Origin: Mycobacterium sp. 236(2023)
GTDB lineage: Bacteria; Actinomycetota; Actinomycetes; Mycobacteriales; Mycobacteriaceae
Direction of reading: 5' to 3'
NCBI RefSeq assembly: GCF_029623955.1
Contig: NZ_JARSBP010000008.1
Location: 124,001-188,000, forward strand
DNA: 64,000 nt
Shown here: one piece after another, positions 52,450-60,070 of the stretch
Numbering within the stretch: position 1 is the first letter of the stretch
How the letters are laid out: each line of letters begins with the position of its first letter
The notes under the pieces: generated by a model
Database searches by the model: none
Seen by the model: the letters and a program-made list of their open reading frames with translations, nothing else
Told to the model about the DNA's origin: nothing
Program-made: the position numbers and the translations under genes

Positions 52450-52884
52450 ATGCTGCATCGACTGTTCGACTCCGTGTTCTCCGAAGCAACTCCCGCCCAT
52501 GCCCACTGCGATCTCTACTGCGGCGTCTACGACCCCGCGCAGGCCAAGATCGAGGCGCTGTCCTGCCTCAAGACGCTGCAGAAGTACCACGATTCCGATG
52601 ACGATCACTTCAAGACGCGCGCCATCATCATCAAGGAGCGGCAGGCCGAAGAGGTCAAGCATCACCTGATGGTGCTGTGGGCCGACTTCTTCACCAAGGA
52701 CCATTTCGAGCAGTTCCCGAACCTGCACCAGCTGTTCTGGGACGGCGTGCACGGCGCGGGCGACGTGAAGAAGTCGCTCGACGTGGCTGTCGCCGAGAAG
52801 CTGCTCAAGACGATCGACGAGATCGCCGACATCTTCTGGCAGACCGACAAGGGTAAGCAGATGGGCGTGTACCCGCCGTCCTGA
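52450..52884 (+). CDS. sodN: Nickel-type superoxide dismutase SodN
   Basis: A 144-residue precursor; an 18-residue leader (ending PAHA) precedes the mature start HCDLYCGVYDPAQA. Known NiSODs start HCDLPCGVY: His1, Cys2 and Cys6 bind nickel and Tyr9 guards the site. Here those are kept but Pro5 is Tyr. The rest is the four-helix NiSOD fold (RAIIIKERQAEEVKHH, HFEQFPNLHQLFWD). The enzyme dismutates superoxide in the cytoplasm. The start is ATG at 52450, beside the divergent sodX. In H37Rv the equivalent slot between Rv3843c and Rv3847 carries Fe-SOD sodA, so this looks like replacement or addition. An intrinsic terminator follows. Confidence 0.93.
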   Translation: MLHRLFDSVFSEATPAHAHCDLYCGVYDPAQAKIEALSCLKTLQKYHDSDDDHFKTRAIIIKERQAEEVKHHLMVLWADFFTKDHFEQFPNLHQLFWDGVHGAGDVKKSLDVAVAEKLLKTIDEIADIFWQTDKGKQMGVYPPS

Positions 52885-52914
52885 CGCACTCGCGTCCCGT
52901 TCACACGAAACTCC

Positions 52915-52945
52915 ACCCGGCTCGGTCCCCGCGACCGAGCCGGGT
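52915..52945 (+). terminator. Intrinsic terminator of sodN
   Basis: A perfect 13-bp GC-rich stem (52915-52927 with 52933-52945) closes a 5-nt loop and is followed by TTCGTTTGT, 30 bp after the sodN stop. Confidence 0.8.
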
Positions 52946-53040
52946 TTCGTTTGTCACCTGCCAGAAACGGTGCCCCGATTGTTACCTGTCGGCAACGGTG
53001 TCCTGTTGCGCGCCAACGGGTCCCTGCCGCATTCTGAGTC

Positions 53041-53574
53041 ATGGATTTCGGGTCCGGTCGGGCGATCGAGATCGCCCCGTTTCATGCGCATGGGTCTCTG
53101 AAGGGGTTCGTGGTGTCGGGCCGCTGGCCGGACTCCACCAAGGAGTGGGCTCAGCTGCTGATGGTGGCCGTCCGCGTTGCCTCCCTGCCGGGCCTCCTGT
53201 CGACGACGACGATCTTCGGTGTCCGCGAGGAGCTCCCCGATCAACCTGAGCCGGGCACGGTGGGTCTGGTGCTCGCCGAGGGCACCGTCGTGGGCGATTC
53301 GGCGGTACCGCCCGGCCATTTCGCCGACCGCCAGCCGCCCGCCCTGATGATGTTGCACCCGCCGTCGGAGACGACGCCGTCGCTTCCTGAGTGCACCGGC
53401 GCGGCCTCCGGCTGCGTTCTCCTGCCCGGGCTGCCCCATCTCGGCCTGGAGCACCGGGCGGCGTGGGTGGAGGCGGAGTCGGACGGGACGGTGACATCGA
53501 TGGTGAGCCGGGTAGGGGTCGATCCGATCAGCCATCCCGATACGGCGATCCTCGCAATGCTCCTCGCCGCCTGA
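53041..53574 (+). CDS. Conserved hypothetical protein (Rv3847 homologue)
   Basis: A 177-residue protein conserved in mycobacteria beside espR, same length as Rv3847. No catalytic motif or signal peptide is apparent. It has a HAHGSLKGFVVSGRWPDSTKEW region near the N terminus and a hydrophobic ending (TAILAMLLAA). It is about 150 bp from the sodN end after a terminator, so it has its own promoter. Function is unknown. The ATG at 53041 has weak Shine-Dalgarno sequence. Confidence 0.78.
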   Translation: MDFGSGRAIEIAPFHAHGSLKGFVVSGRWPDSTKEWAQLLMVAVRVASLPGLLSTTTIFGVREELPDQPEPGTVGLVLAEGTVVGDSAVPPGHFADRQPPALMMLHPPSETTPSLPECTGAASGCVLLPGLPHLGLEHRAAWVEAESDGTVTSMVSRVGVDPISHPDTAILAMLLAA

Positions 53575-54029
53575 CGGCGCCAGGTCTCGCCTGCCACTGG
53601 CTACTGACAGTTTAACCGTCTGACTTCTGCGGGGTGCTTGCTCGAGTTTGCACCCTTACTGGGCGAGGAGTGGGTCGGCCGCTGATCGGAGTGCCGCCGA
53701 GCCCGTAACGGCCAGCAAACGTCCATAGCCTTGCGGAGTCAAAGAGATGGACGTTGCCCGAGGTAAGGGGAGGGGCTCCTGTGACAGGGGCTGCCAAAGA
53801 GGCGTGATTACCGTTACTACAGTGCCGTTATTATTTGCTTAGCCGCACCGTACTATGGCGGTGCCAGGTGCGGATATCGACAGAGTTCTTGCCGGCAGCA
53901 GCGCACTCCAAGGCGATCCGAGTTGACTTTTACGCGGTTTGCACTTGGTTGTGGCCACAACTGTCGCTACGATGATCAGCAAATACGCCGCCCTATGAAC
54001 CCGCTCGCCTGTATGTGGAGGTCAGTACG
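53575..54029. other. 455-bp intergenic region upstream of espR
   Basis: No gene was seen here. It carries TTTGC motifs, compatible with the TTTGC-type sites I recall for EspR, at about 53645, 53837 and 53937, a palindrome TTGTGGCCACAA (53949-53960) and a promoter candidate. The region is AT-richer than the genes around it. It may be the EspR autoregulatory region. Confidence 0.5.
53945..53973 (+). promoter_or_regulatory. espR: espR promoter candidate with internal palindrome
   Basis: A -35 TTGGTT (53945-53950), 17-bp spacer and -10 TACGAT (53968-53973) lie 56 bp before the espR ATG. The 12-bp palindrome TTGTGGCCACAA sits in the spacer, where a dimeric repressor could block polymerase. Confidence 0.45.
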
Positions 54030-54428
54030 ATGAGCAACACTTTTGCCGCTCGCCTGAATCGATTGTTCGACACCGTCTACCCGCCCGGACGTGGGCCGCA
54101 TACCTCTGCGGAGGTGATCGCAGCACTCAAGGCAGAGGGTGTCACCATGTCGGCGCCGTACCTGTCGCAGCTGCGTTCCGGCAACCGTACTAATCCGTCT
54201 GTGGCAACGATGGCCGCGCTTGCCAACTTCTTCCGTATCAAACCCGCTTACTTCACCGACGACGAGTACTACGAGAAGCTCGACAAAGAGCTCACACTGC
54301 TCGCCGGAATGCGTGATGAAGGCGTTCGCCGAATTGCGGCGCGCACGGTCGGGTTGTCGGCGGAAGCCAAGCAGGACATCGTCCAGAAGGTGGATGAACT
54401 GCGTCGCCGCGAGAATCTGGACGATTAG
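54030..54428 (+). CDS. espR: Nucleoid-associated regulator EspR
   Basis: A 132-residue XRE-type DNA-binding protein, nearly identical at the N terminus to M. tuberculosis EspR (FAARLNRLFDTVYPPGRGPHTSAEV). The helix-turn-helix includes MSAPYLSQLRSGNRTNPS (about 43-60); the C-terminal part makes the dimer. EspR activates the espACD locus and binds widely, acting as a nucleoid-associated protein. An ATG five codons upstream is possible, but ATG 54030 has GGAGG 8 nt upstream and gives the family N terminus. The genes facing it on the minus strand encode an ImmA/IrrE peptidase and its membrane partner. Confidence 0.95.
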   Translation: MSNTFAARLNRLFDTVYPPGRGPHTSAEVIAALKAEGVTMSAPYLSQLRSGNRTNPSVATMAALANFFRIKPAYFTDDEYYEKLDKELTLLAGMRDEGVRRIAARTVGLSAEAKQDIVQKVDELRRRENLDD

Positions 54429-54467
54429 CCCGGGCGGGGTGCCGGCGAGTGAGTCGGCAACCGCACC

Positions 54468-55634
54468 TCAGCCGGCGGGCTCGGCGGCAGGGACTAAACC
54501 CCCGCTGAGCTGTCGGTATTGGCGGGATATCTCAAGAATCCACTCCCGGTCCGAGTAGGCGGCGGGCTGGCGTAGCCATGCCAGGCCGGGAAACTTGTCG
54601 CGGCCGTCTCCGACGGCGCCGTCTCGGCCCGCGTGGATCCACGCCGCGACCGCGCCGGCCTGCTCGGTCGGCGACACATCCGGTGCCGCCAGATCGGCCC
54701 GAGCGACGAGTTCGTCCAGATCGGTGATCTCCGCGCCGGCGGAGTCCACCGGACGCAGCGCCCCGTCGGCGGCGGTCGCCTCGAGGAACAGGGCATCGGA
54801 GATCAGCGACATCCGCTCGGCCACGCGGAAGACGAGAGGCCCGCGGGGTCGCACGCCGATCCCGACATCAGGATGACGACGCCCCAGTTCCTCCAAGAGC
54901 GGCGCGATGGTTCGGAGCTCCTTTCGGGCGCCGAACCAATCCTCCAGACTCGGCAGCAGCGACCCGGCCGCCACGATCAGCATGGCGCACCCCAGCAGTG
55001 TCGCCGCGGCGCCGACGCTCACCAGGCCCGTCGTCCCAGCCACTCGCAAGAGGATGAAGCCGAGCGCCAGCACGATCAACACAATGCCGACCGTGAACAC
55101 GAACAGCGCCCGTCCGCGGCGCGTCCGGTTGGAATGCCGCAGACCGGCCCAGGCCACCAGGCTCAGCGCCAGCAGGACATACAGCAGCGGAAGCAGCCAG
55201 GGCAGAGCGTTCCCGCCGCCACTGAGGTTGCGCCGCAGATACTCCTCCGGCGACATCTCCGGCTGCTGGCCGGCCGTCAGGAACACGGCGAGGCTGATCG
55301 CGGCGATCACGACGGCGACGGCGTACTGGGCCAGTGCGATCCTGCGCGCGGTCGAGGGTGTCCGGATCGACGAGACCGTGGTGATCATCACGCAGCTGCC
55401 CGCCGCACACGCGATCAACGCAACCTGGCTCAACCCCATCGAAATGTTCGGCCACCGCAGCAGCGTGTCGATCAGAAGCGTCAGCGGCTCCCAGTTGAGC
55501 GCCGCGACGACGCCGAGGCTGCCCAGGGCCAGGATCATGGCGGTGCTCACCAGCGACTGCTTGTTGACCAACGCCCAGCCGATGCGTAACCCGGTGGCCA
55601 GTCCGAGGAGACCGGCGATCACCCAGATGATCAA
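54468..55634 (-). CDS. Polytopic membrane protein, MAB_1171c-like/DUF6545 type
   Basis: About 388 residues. The N-terminal two-thirds has about seven transmembrane helices (from IIWVIAGLLGLATGL), then a soluble C-terminal domain (RKELRTIAPLLEELGRRHP, RVAERMSLISDALFLEA). This form goes with ImmA/IrrE peptidases and XRE regulators in actinobacteria. I set the start at TTG 55634 because it overlaps the peptidase stop (TTGA), the usual coupling, and the frame above that point lies inside the peptidase gene. The function is unknown; it may sense a signal for the peptidase. It ends convergent to espR, 39 bp away. Confidence 0.75.
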   Translation of the reverse strand: MIIWVIAGLLGLATGLRIGWALVNKQSLVSTAMILALGSLGVVAALNWEPLTLLIDTLLRWPNISMGLSQVALIACAAGSCVMITTVSSIRTPSTARRIALAQYAVAVVIAAISLAVFLTAGQQPEMSPEEYLRRNLSGGGNALPWLLPLLYVLLALSLVAWAGLRHSNRTRRGRALFVFTVGIVLIVLALGFILLRVAGTTGLVSVGAAATLLGCAMLIVAAGSLLPSLEDWFGARKELRTIAPLLEELGRRHPDVGIGVRPRGPLVFRVAERMSLISDALFLEATAADGALRPVDSAGAEITDLDELVARADLAAPDVSPTEQAGAVAAWIHAGRDGAVGDGRDKFPGLAWLRQPAAYSDREWILEISRQYRQLSGGLVPAAEPAG

Positions 55635-56122
55635 CCAAACGCCTCTCCGAGGCGGACCTGCACGATCGACGATCGATCCGACGGCAGCCGTCCCAGGCGG
55701 TAGATCAGCAGCGCCGCGAAATCCTCGGCTTCCTGCTCGGCGTCCTCGCCGCTGGGGCCCATGCAACCTGTGCGCTGGTTGAGCATGTAGCCGATCAGTT
55801 CGGAGCTGGCCACCTCGGTGCTCTCGATGGCCGCCTGAACGACCGGGATCCCTTCGTGCCCGAGGACGAGATGACCCAGCTCGTGGGCGAGCGTGCGGTC
55901 CCAGGCGGGCAGGCCCTGCTGGATCAGGAAGACGTCCCGGTCGGCGTATTGGCGCCACTGACCGCACACCCCGGGCGGTAGTTCGGCCGTTGCGAGTTCG
56001 ATGGCTCGCCCCCGGCTCTCGCTGACGGCCTCGACCAGACGAGGCAGCGATACCTCACCCCGCCTCGGAGCCAGATCGAGCACCTCGCTGACCGCGCGTG
56101 TGACACTGCGGCTCGCTGGCAT
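55631..56122 (-). CDS. ImmA/IrrE-family metallopeptidase
   Basis: A 163-residue zinc peptidase with active site HELGHLVLGHE (His80, Glu81, His84) and a third ligand likely in the GEDAEQEAEDFAALL helix. Relatives cleave XRE-type repressors: ImmA cuts ImmR and IrrE cuts DdrO after DNA damage. The ATG at 56122 has GAGAGGGGG 4 nt upstream. It is coupled by TTGA to the membrane protein. The nearest XRE regulator is EspR, encoded 1.2 kb away on the other strand, which makes EspR a candidate target. That is inference only. Confidence 0.83.
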   Translation of the reverse strand: MPASRSVTRAVSEVLDLAPRRGEVSLPRLVEAVSESRGRAIELATAELPPGVCGQWRQYADRDVFLIQQGLPAWDRTLAHELGHLVLGHEGIPVVQAAIESTEVASSELIGYMLNQRTGCMGPSGEDAEQEAEDFAALLIYRLGRLPSDRSSIVQVRLGEAFG

Positions 56123-56184
56123 GTTTCCCCCTCTCGATATTCACCACTATGCGCTGCTCAGTCGCTGTGAGCGAGCAGTTCTAA

Positions 56185-57117
56185 CTAGTTCATGAATCGC
56201 GTGATTCCACTGCTGCGCACTCCTTGTCCTGCTTTGGCTTGGCGGTACCCCACCAGACCTCCCGCCCCGGTCAGGACCAGGATTCCGGCGAGTCCCGGCA
56301 GTGCCAGGACCGCGATCTGCGAGATGCCTGCGCTTCGCAGATATTCGCCGTACCCGACACGGCTACCCGCTGTCGGGATCGTGGCACTGGTGCCCGCTGC
56401 GGCGGGCAGCGGCTGCCGCGCAGGCGGGGGTGACGTACTGACCTGGCGCGGCCCCGTGGGCAGTGTTGAGGGACTGCCTCCGGCGCCCCGCGCGCCGGCA
56501 CCGGACCCGGCGGCCGGCCCCACACCCGGGGAGACGGCTGGGCTGATGCTCAGAGGCGGAGCCGCGCCGACGACTGGCACGCTGATCGGCGCAGTGCGAA
56601 TGTCGGCGGCGCCGATGTCGACACCGGGAACGACGTCGATGATGTCCGGCTTGTCCGCCCCGCCGACGAGCGGACCCTGCGGTAGCGACGGTGGCGAGCC
56701 TACGGGCGGCCTGTCGCTGTCCTTGTCGTCGGTCGGCGGATCAAAGGGGATCGGCGGCTCTGGCGGCCAGGGCCACGGCCAACCGGGGCCGCAGTCCTCG
56801 TCGCCTTCTTCGCAGCAGGGCGGACGGGGCGTCTCGCCTTCGTCGTCGCCGTCATCGCCCTTGGTCGGTGGTTCCTCGCCCTTGGTCGGTGGATCGCCCT
56901 CGTCCGGCACGGGGTCGGGCGCAGCGGGCGGGTCGGCATCTTCGCCGCGGTCCACCGAGCGCTTGGTCGTCCCGTGCGGACGGGCCGGTTGTTCGGCGCT
57001 GTCCTCGCTGGTGGACGCACCTGGGTCGGCTCCAGCCGTCGCGGTGCCGACGCCACCGATCAGCAGGCCCGATGCCAGCAAGCAGGTTGCCGCCGCGATA
57101 CGCGTACGCGAAACCAC
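56185..57117 (-). CDS. Proline/acidic-rich exported membrane protein
   Basis: A 310-residue protein. The signal peptide is at about 1-30 (ATCLLASGLLIGGVGTATAGA). The next stretch is acidic and Pro-rich, with PPTKGEE-type repeats, then PPCCEEGDEDCGPGWPWPWPPEPP, carrying cysteines and Trp-Pro repeats. A Pro/Ala-rich middle leads to a C-terminal transmembrane helix (about 268-292) and a short basic tail, so it is type I membrane-anchored with the bulk outside. No known family and no sortase motif. GTG at 57117 gives the signal peptide; the open frame above it is the promoter region. The function is unknown. Confidence 0.7.
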   Translation of the reverse strand: MVSRTRIAAATCLLASGLLIGGVGTATAGADPGASTSEDSAEQPARPHGTTKRSVDRGEDADPPAAPDPVPDEGDPPTKGEEPPTKGDDGDDEGETPRPPCCEEGDEDCGPGWPWPWPPEPPIPFDPPTDDKDSDRPPVGSPPSLPQGPLVGGADKPDIIDVVPGVDIGAADIRTAPISVPVVGAAPPLSISPAVSPGVGPAAGSGAGARGAGGSPSTLPTGPRQVSTSPPPARQPLPAAAGTSATIPTAGSRVGYGEYLRSAGISQIAVLALPGLAGILVLTGAGGLVGYRQAKAGQGVRSSGITRFMN

Positions 57118-57331
57118 GACGTCACCACCCTTCGACGGCCTGACCCCCGTCTCACCCCGATGTGGCGTCGATTCTCGCACAATCCCCTTTCGCCGTTTGC
57201 TGAGAACGCCAAACAGGAGGCTCGGCGGGGAGCGGGACCACCCCGGTGAGCAGCTAGCGCTAGGGTTGGTCACCGTTACCGCCGGTTCCCCGGCGGGCTG
57301 TGCCGATGAGACGAACCGGGAGGCCGCAGGG
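57118..57331. other. Divergent intergenic region between exported protein and DUF6474 genes
   Basis: 214 bp of non-coding sequence that must hold both promoters. No clear operator, terminator or RNA was recognised. Confidence 0.5.
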
Positions 57332-57988
57332 ATGGGTCTGTTCAAGCGACGGAAATCCCGCGCGACCCGCAAAGCCGAGGCCCGCGCCATCAAGGCCAAG
57401 GCCAAACTGGAAGCCAAGCTGTCGGCCAAGAACGAGGTCCGCAGGTTCAAGGCCGCGCAGAAGGCCGAGAACCGAGCGCTCAAGGCGCAGCTCAGAGCCC
57501 AGCGAGACAGCGACCGTGTCGCGTTGAGAGTTGCTGAGACCGAGTTGAAGGCTGTTCGCGAGGGCAAATTGTTCTCCCCAACGAAGGTTCGGCGAGTACT
57601 TACCATCTCCCGTTTGCTGGCCCCGGTGGCGGTGCCTCTGGTCTACCGGGCGTCGATCGCCGCGCGCGGCCTCATCGACGAACGCCGCGCCGACCGCCTC
57701 GGTGTCCCGCTGACCCAGCTCGGTCAGTTCTCCGGGCACGGCGCGCAGCTGTCCGCCCGTATTTCCGGTGCCGAACAATCGCTGCGCCTCCTGGCTGACA
57801 AGCGGTCCAAGGATCCTGAGACGAAGCAGTTCGTCGCCGCGATGACCGAACGCCTCAGCGATCTCGGCGCCGCCGTGGCCGCGGCCGAGAACATGCCGTC
57901 CCCGCGAAGGAAGACCGCGCATGCGGCGATATCCGAGCAGCTCGACGGCATCGACGCAGACCTGATGGCCCGTCTCGGCGTGGTCTGA
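57332..57988 (+). CDS. DUF6474 conserved protein (Rv3850 homologue)
   Basis: A 218-residue protein. The N-terminal 80 residues are a charged coiled coil full of Lys, Arg, Ala and Glu (KRRKSRATRKAEARAIKAK). A hydrophobic stretch follows (LLAPVAVPLVYRASIAARGL), with helical regions after it (ARISGAEQSLRLLADKRSKD). No catalytic motif. It may bind nucleic acid or membrane, but this is unproven. ATG at 57332 has GGAGG 8 nt upstream; the open frame extending to 56192 is antisense to the exported-protein gene and is not coding. It is conserved beside espR in mycobacteria. Confidence 0.85.
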   Translation: MGLFKRRKSRATRKAEARAIKAKAKLEAKLSAKNEVRRFKAAQKAENRALKAQLRAQRDSDRVALRVAETELKAVREGKLFSPTKVRRVLTISRLLAPVAVPLVYRASIAARGLIDERRADRLGVPLTQLGQFSGHGAQLSARISGAEQSLRLLADKRSKDPETKQFVAAMTERLSDLGAAVAAAENMPSPRRKTAHAAISEQLDGIDADLMARLGVV

Positions 57989-57993
57989 CCCTC

Positions 57994-58515
57994 TTGTCCG
58001 AAGCGCCCGCACGACTGCGCGGCACTGCGGCGGGCCTGCTGACGGCAGCGCTCACGCTGGCCGCGCACAGCGCGGGCGGCGGTGGGGTCCCGACGGCAGT
58101 CACCGCGCTTCAGCTCCTCGTCGTCGCCGCGGTGCTGGGCGGCGTCGCGACTTCGGTGCCGCGCACGCACGATGCGACGTCGATGACGGCACTGTTGGCC
58201 GTCGGGCAGCTCGTGGGGCACGGGGTGCTGGCCGCGCACGGTGATCACCACGCCGCGGGCATCTCTCCACCTGGCTGGGCGATGATGGCCGCGCACGTTG
58301 GCGCGACGGTCGTGGGCGCGATTCTCATCAGCTTCGGAAATCGCTTGTGCCACATTCTTTCTCGGGCACTCCGGGGTGCCGCACGGCGCACCACGGTGCC
58401 GGTGGCAGAAACCCGGAACGTCGTGGGGCCGTCGCCGGATCAGCCCGTGCGCGCCACCCTTGTGCTCGAGTCATCGATATCGCATCGGGGTCCGCCGGTC
58501 GGCGTCAGCCGCTGA
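57994..58515 (+). CDS. Membrane protein with His-rich loop (possible copper-handling partner)
   Basis: A 173-residue protein with about four hydrophobic helices and a His-rich segment (LVGHGVLAAHGDHHAAG) between helices. The tail is soluble. It begins with TTG at 57994, 5 bp after DUF6474, and precedes copC-like and copD-like genes, so a copper role is plausible; H37Rv has a short membrane gene (Rv3851) at the same place. No further motif. Start choice is the least certain part. Confidence 0.72.
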   Translation: MSEAPARLRGTAAGLLTAALTLAAHSAGGGGVPTAVTALQLLVVAAVLGGVATSVPRTHDATSMTALLAVGQLVGHGVLAAHGDHHAAGISPPGWAMMAAHVGATVVGAILISFGNRLCHILSRALRGAARRTTVPVAETRNVVGPSPDQPVRATLVLESSISHRGPPVGVSR

Positions 58516-58555
58516 CCATCACTCCCCCCGAAACGACCGAGAAAGCAACAATCGA

Positions 58556-59122
58556 ATGACTTCAATTCAGCGTGCCTGGCACGCCTTTTTCGCCGCGGCT
58601 CTGGCCGCAGGCCTGTTCGCGGGCGCACTCGGCGCCGCGGGCGCGGCCTGGGCCCATGCCGCGCTGGTCTCCAGCGACCCCACCGCGAACGCATCGCTGC
58701 CACTTCAGCCGCCCAGCGTGAGCGCGACCTTCAACGAAACGATGCAGGCCCAGTTCGCGGCGATGACCGTGGTCGGGCCCGACGGGACGCAGTGGGCCGA
58801 CGGCGAACCCACCGTCGACGGAGCCGTCATCTCCGTGGGCGTCAAGCCCGGCGGGCCGGCAGGCACGTACACGGTGAACTACCGCGCCACGTCGGCCGAC
58901 GGTCACGTCGTGACCGGAGCGTGGTCCTATGAGGTCCTCCAGTCGGCGACCACGACGCAGGCACCCGCGACGTCCCCGGCCGCACCGACGACCACCGCCA
59001 CCACCACGGCGGCACCTGCCGGCGATACGTCTTCAGGTGGGCTGCCGGCGTGGCCGTTCGTCCTGGGAACCACTGCGATCGTGGCCGCGGGCGCGATATG
59101 GGCGGTTCGGCGCAGGTCGTGA
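58556..59122 (+). CDS. copC: CopC-domain copper-binding protein (YobA type)
   Basis: A 188-residue exported protein. The signal peptide ends near AWA, so the mature N terminus is His34 (AHAALVSSDP), the usual copper ligand; later His117 with Asp115 (SADGHVV) completes the CopC site. A Pro/Thr/Ala-rich linker and C-terminal transmembrane helix (about 160-182) anchor it outside. It probably binds Cu(II) and delivers it to CopD. ATG at 58556 follows the His-rich membrane protein by 40 bp. The stop overlaps the copD start. Confidence 0.88.
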   Translation: MTSIQRAWHAFFAAALAAGLFAGALGAAGAAWAHAALVSSDPTANASLPLQPPSVSATFNETMQAQFAAMTVVGPDGTQWADGEPTVDGAVISVGVKPGGPAGTYTVNYRATSADGHVVTGAWSYEVLQSATTTQAPATSPAAPTTTATTTAAPAGDTSSGGLPAWPFVLGTTAIVAAGAIWAVRRRS

Positions 59123-60042
59123 CGCATCGCCGGGCGGTCGCCGGAGGTGTGTTGGTCACCGTCTCAGCGTGCGTCACGGCGTGGGCCCTGGCGTATCCGG
59201 CGGGCTCGTTGGGTCCGGCCCTGGTTCGCGCCGTCGCCGACGCAGCGGCCGTGGTCACCGTCGGGCTGGCGGTGCTTCCCGCACTCGATGGTCCCCGATA
59301 TCGCGACGAACTCGTCCGCCGCGCGACGACGCCGCTGGTGACGGCGTCAGCGGTCTGGCTCGTCGCCGAGCTCGTCCGCCTCGTGCTCGCCGGAGCCGAG
59401 GCCGCGGGCGTCGCGGCGACCGCCCTGGACGTCGCAACGGCGTGGGAGTTCACGGTGTCCACCGCGGTCGGACGGGCCGGTCTGCTGACCGTCGTCTCCG
59501 CGGCAGGGGTGTGTGCGACGGCGGCATTGGCACGACGATCCGGCCCGGCGTCGGTCATCGTCGCAGGGTGTGCGGTTGTCGGAGTCCTGGGGCATCCGTT
59601 GACCGGACACCTCGCCGACAGTCCGCTCGGCGGCGTGGCGGTGGCGGTGCATGCCCTCGCGGCGGCGTTGTGGTGCGGAGTCCTGGCCGCGCTCGTCCTG
59701 ACGGTCGATCATCGCGGGCAGTGGGCGCGGGTGCTTCCCCGCTTTTCGCAGCTCTCGCTGGTGTGCGTGGCTGTTCTCCTGGTCGGCGGGGTGTTGGGCG
59801 GCGTCGTGATGCTCGAATCGCCGGCCGAGCTGTACGGCACCGGGTACGGGCGGGTGCTCGCCGCGAAGATCGCGCTCACAGCGGTGCTGATCGTGCTGGC
59901 CTGGCGGAACCGGGAGATCTGGCTACCGTCGGCTCGCGCGCACCGCAGCACCGCGGCAGTGTCTCGGGCCCGGGCCTATGTCGAGCTGTCCCTGATGGCT
60001 GCCGCGCTGGCCGCCGCGGCGACCCTGTCGGTGACCGGCTGA
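59119..60042 (+). CDS. copD: CopD-like copper transport membrane protein
   Basis: A 307-residue polytopic membrane protein with about eight helices and the CopD-type features GHPLTGHLAD, VAVHALAAALWCG, and YGRVLAAKIALTAVLI. It should move copper in cooperation with the adjacent CopC. I start it at the GTG at 59119, which overlaps the copC stop (GTGA); an in-frame ATG at 59098 is also possible. Translation coupling to copC supports the pair. Metal and direction of transport are not shown by sequence. Confidence 0.85.
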   Translation: MTHRRAVAGGVLVTVSACVTAWALAYPAGSLGPALVRAVADAAAVVTVGLAVLPALDGPRYRDELVRRATTPLVTASAVWLVAELVRLVLAGAEAAGVAATALDVATAWEFTVSTAVGRAGLLTVVSAAGVCATAALARRSGPASVIVAGCAVVGVLGHPLTGHLADSPLGGVAVAVHALAAALWCGVLAALVLTVDHRGQWARVLPRFSQLSLVCVAVLLVGGVLGGVVMLESPAELYGTGYGRVLAAKIALTAVLIVLAWRNREIWLPSARAHRSTAAVSRARAYVELSLMAAALAAAATLSVTG

Positions 60043-60070
60043 CGCCGAAAGTCCGGAAAGGCGACCTGGC

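Noticed and set aside
52450..52884. sodA-type Fe/Mn superoxide dismutase
   Set aside because: The leader plus HCDLxCGVY start and helical pattern are NiSOD features; no Fe/Mn SOD motif (such as DxWEHAYY) is present.
56192..57331. Long N-terminal extension of the DUF6474 frame
   Set aside because: It is antisense to the exported-protein gene; ATG 57332 has a good ribosome-binding site.
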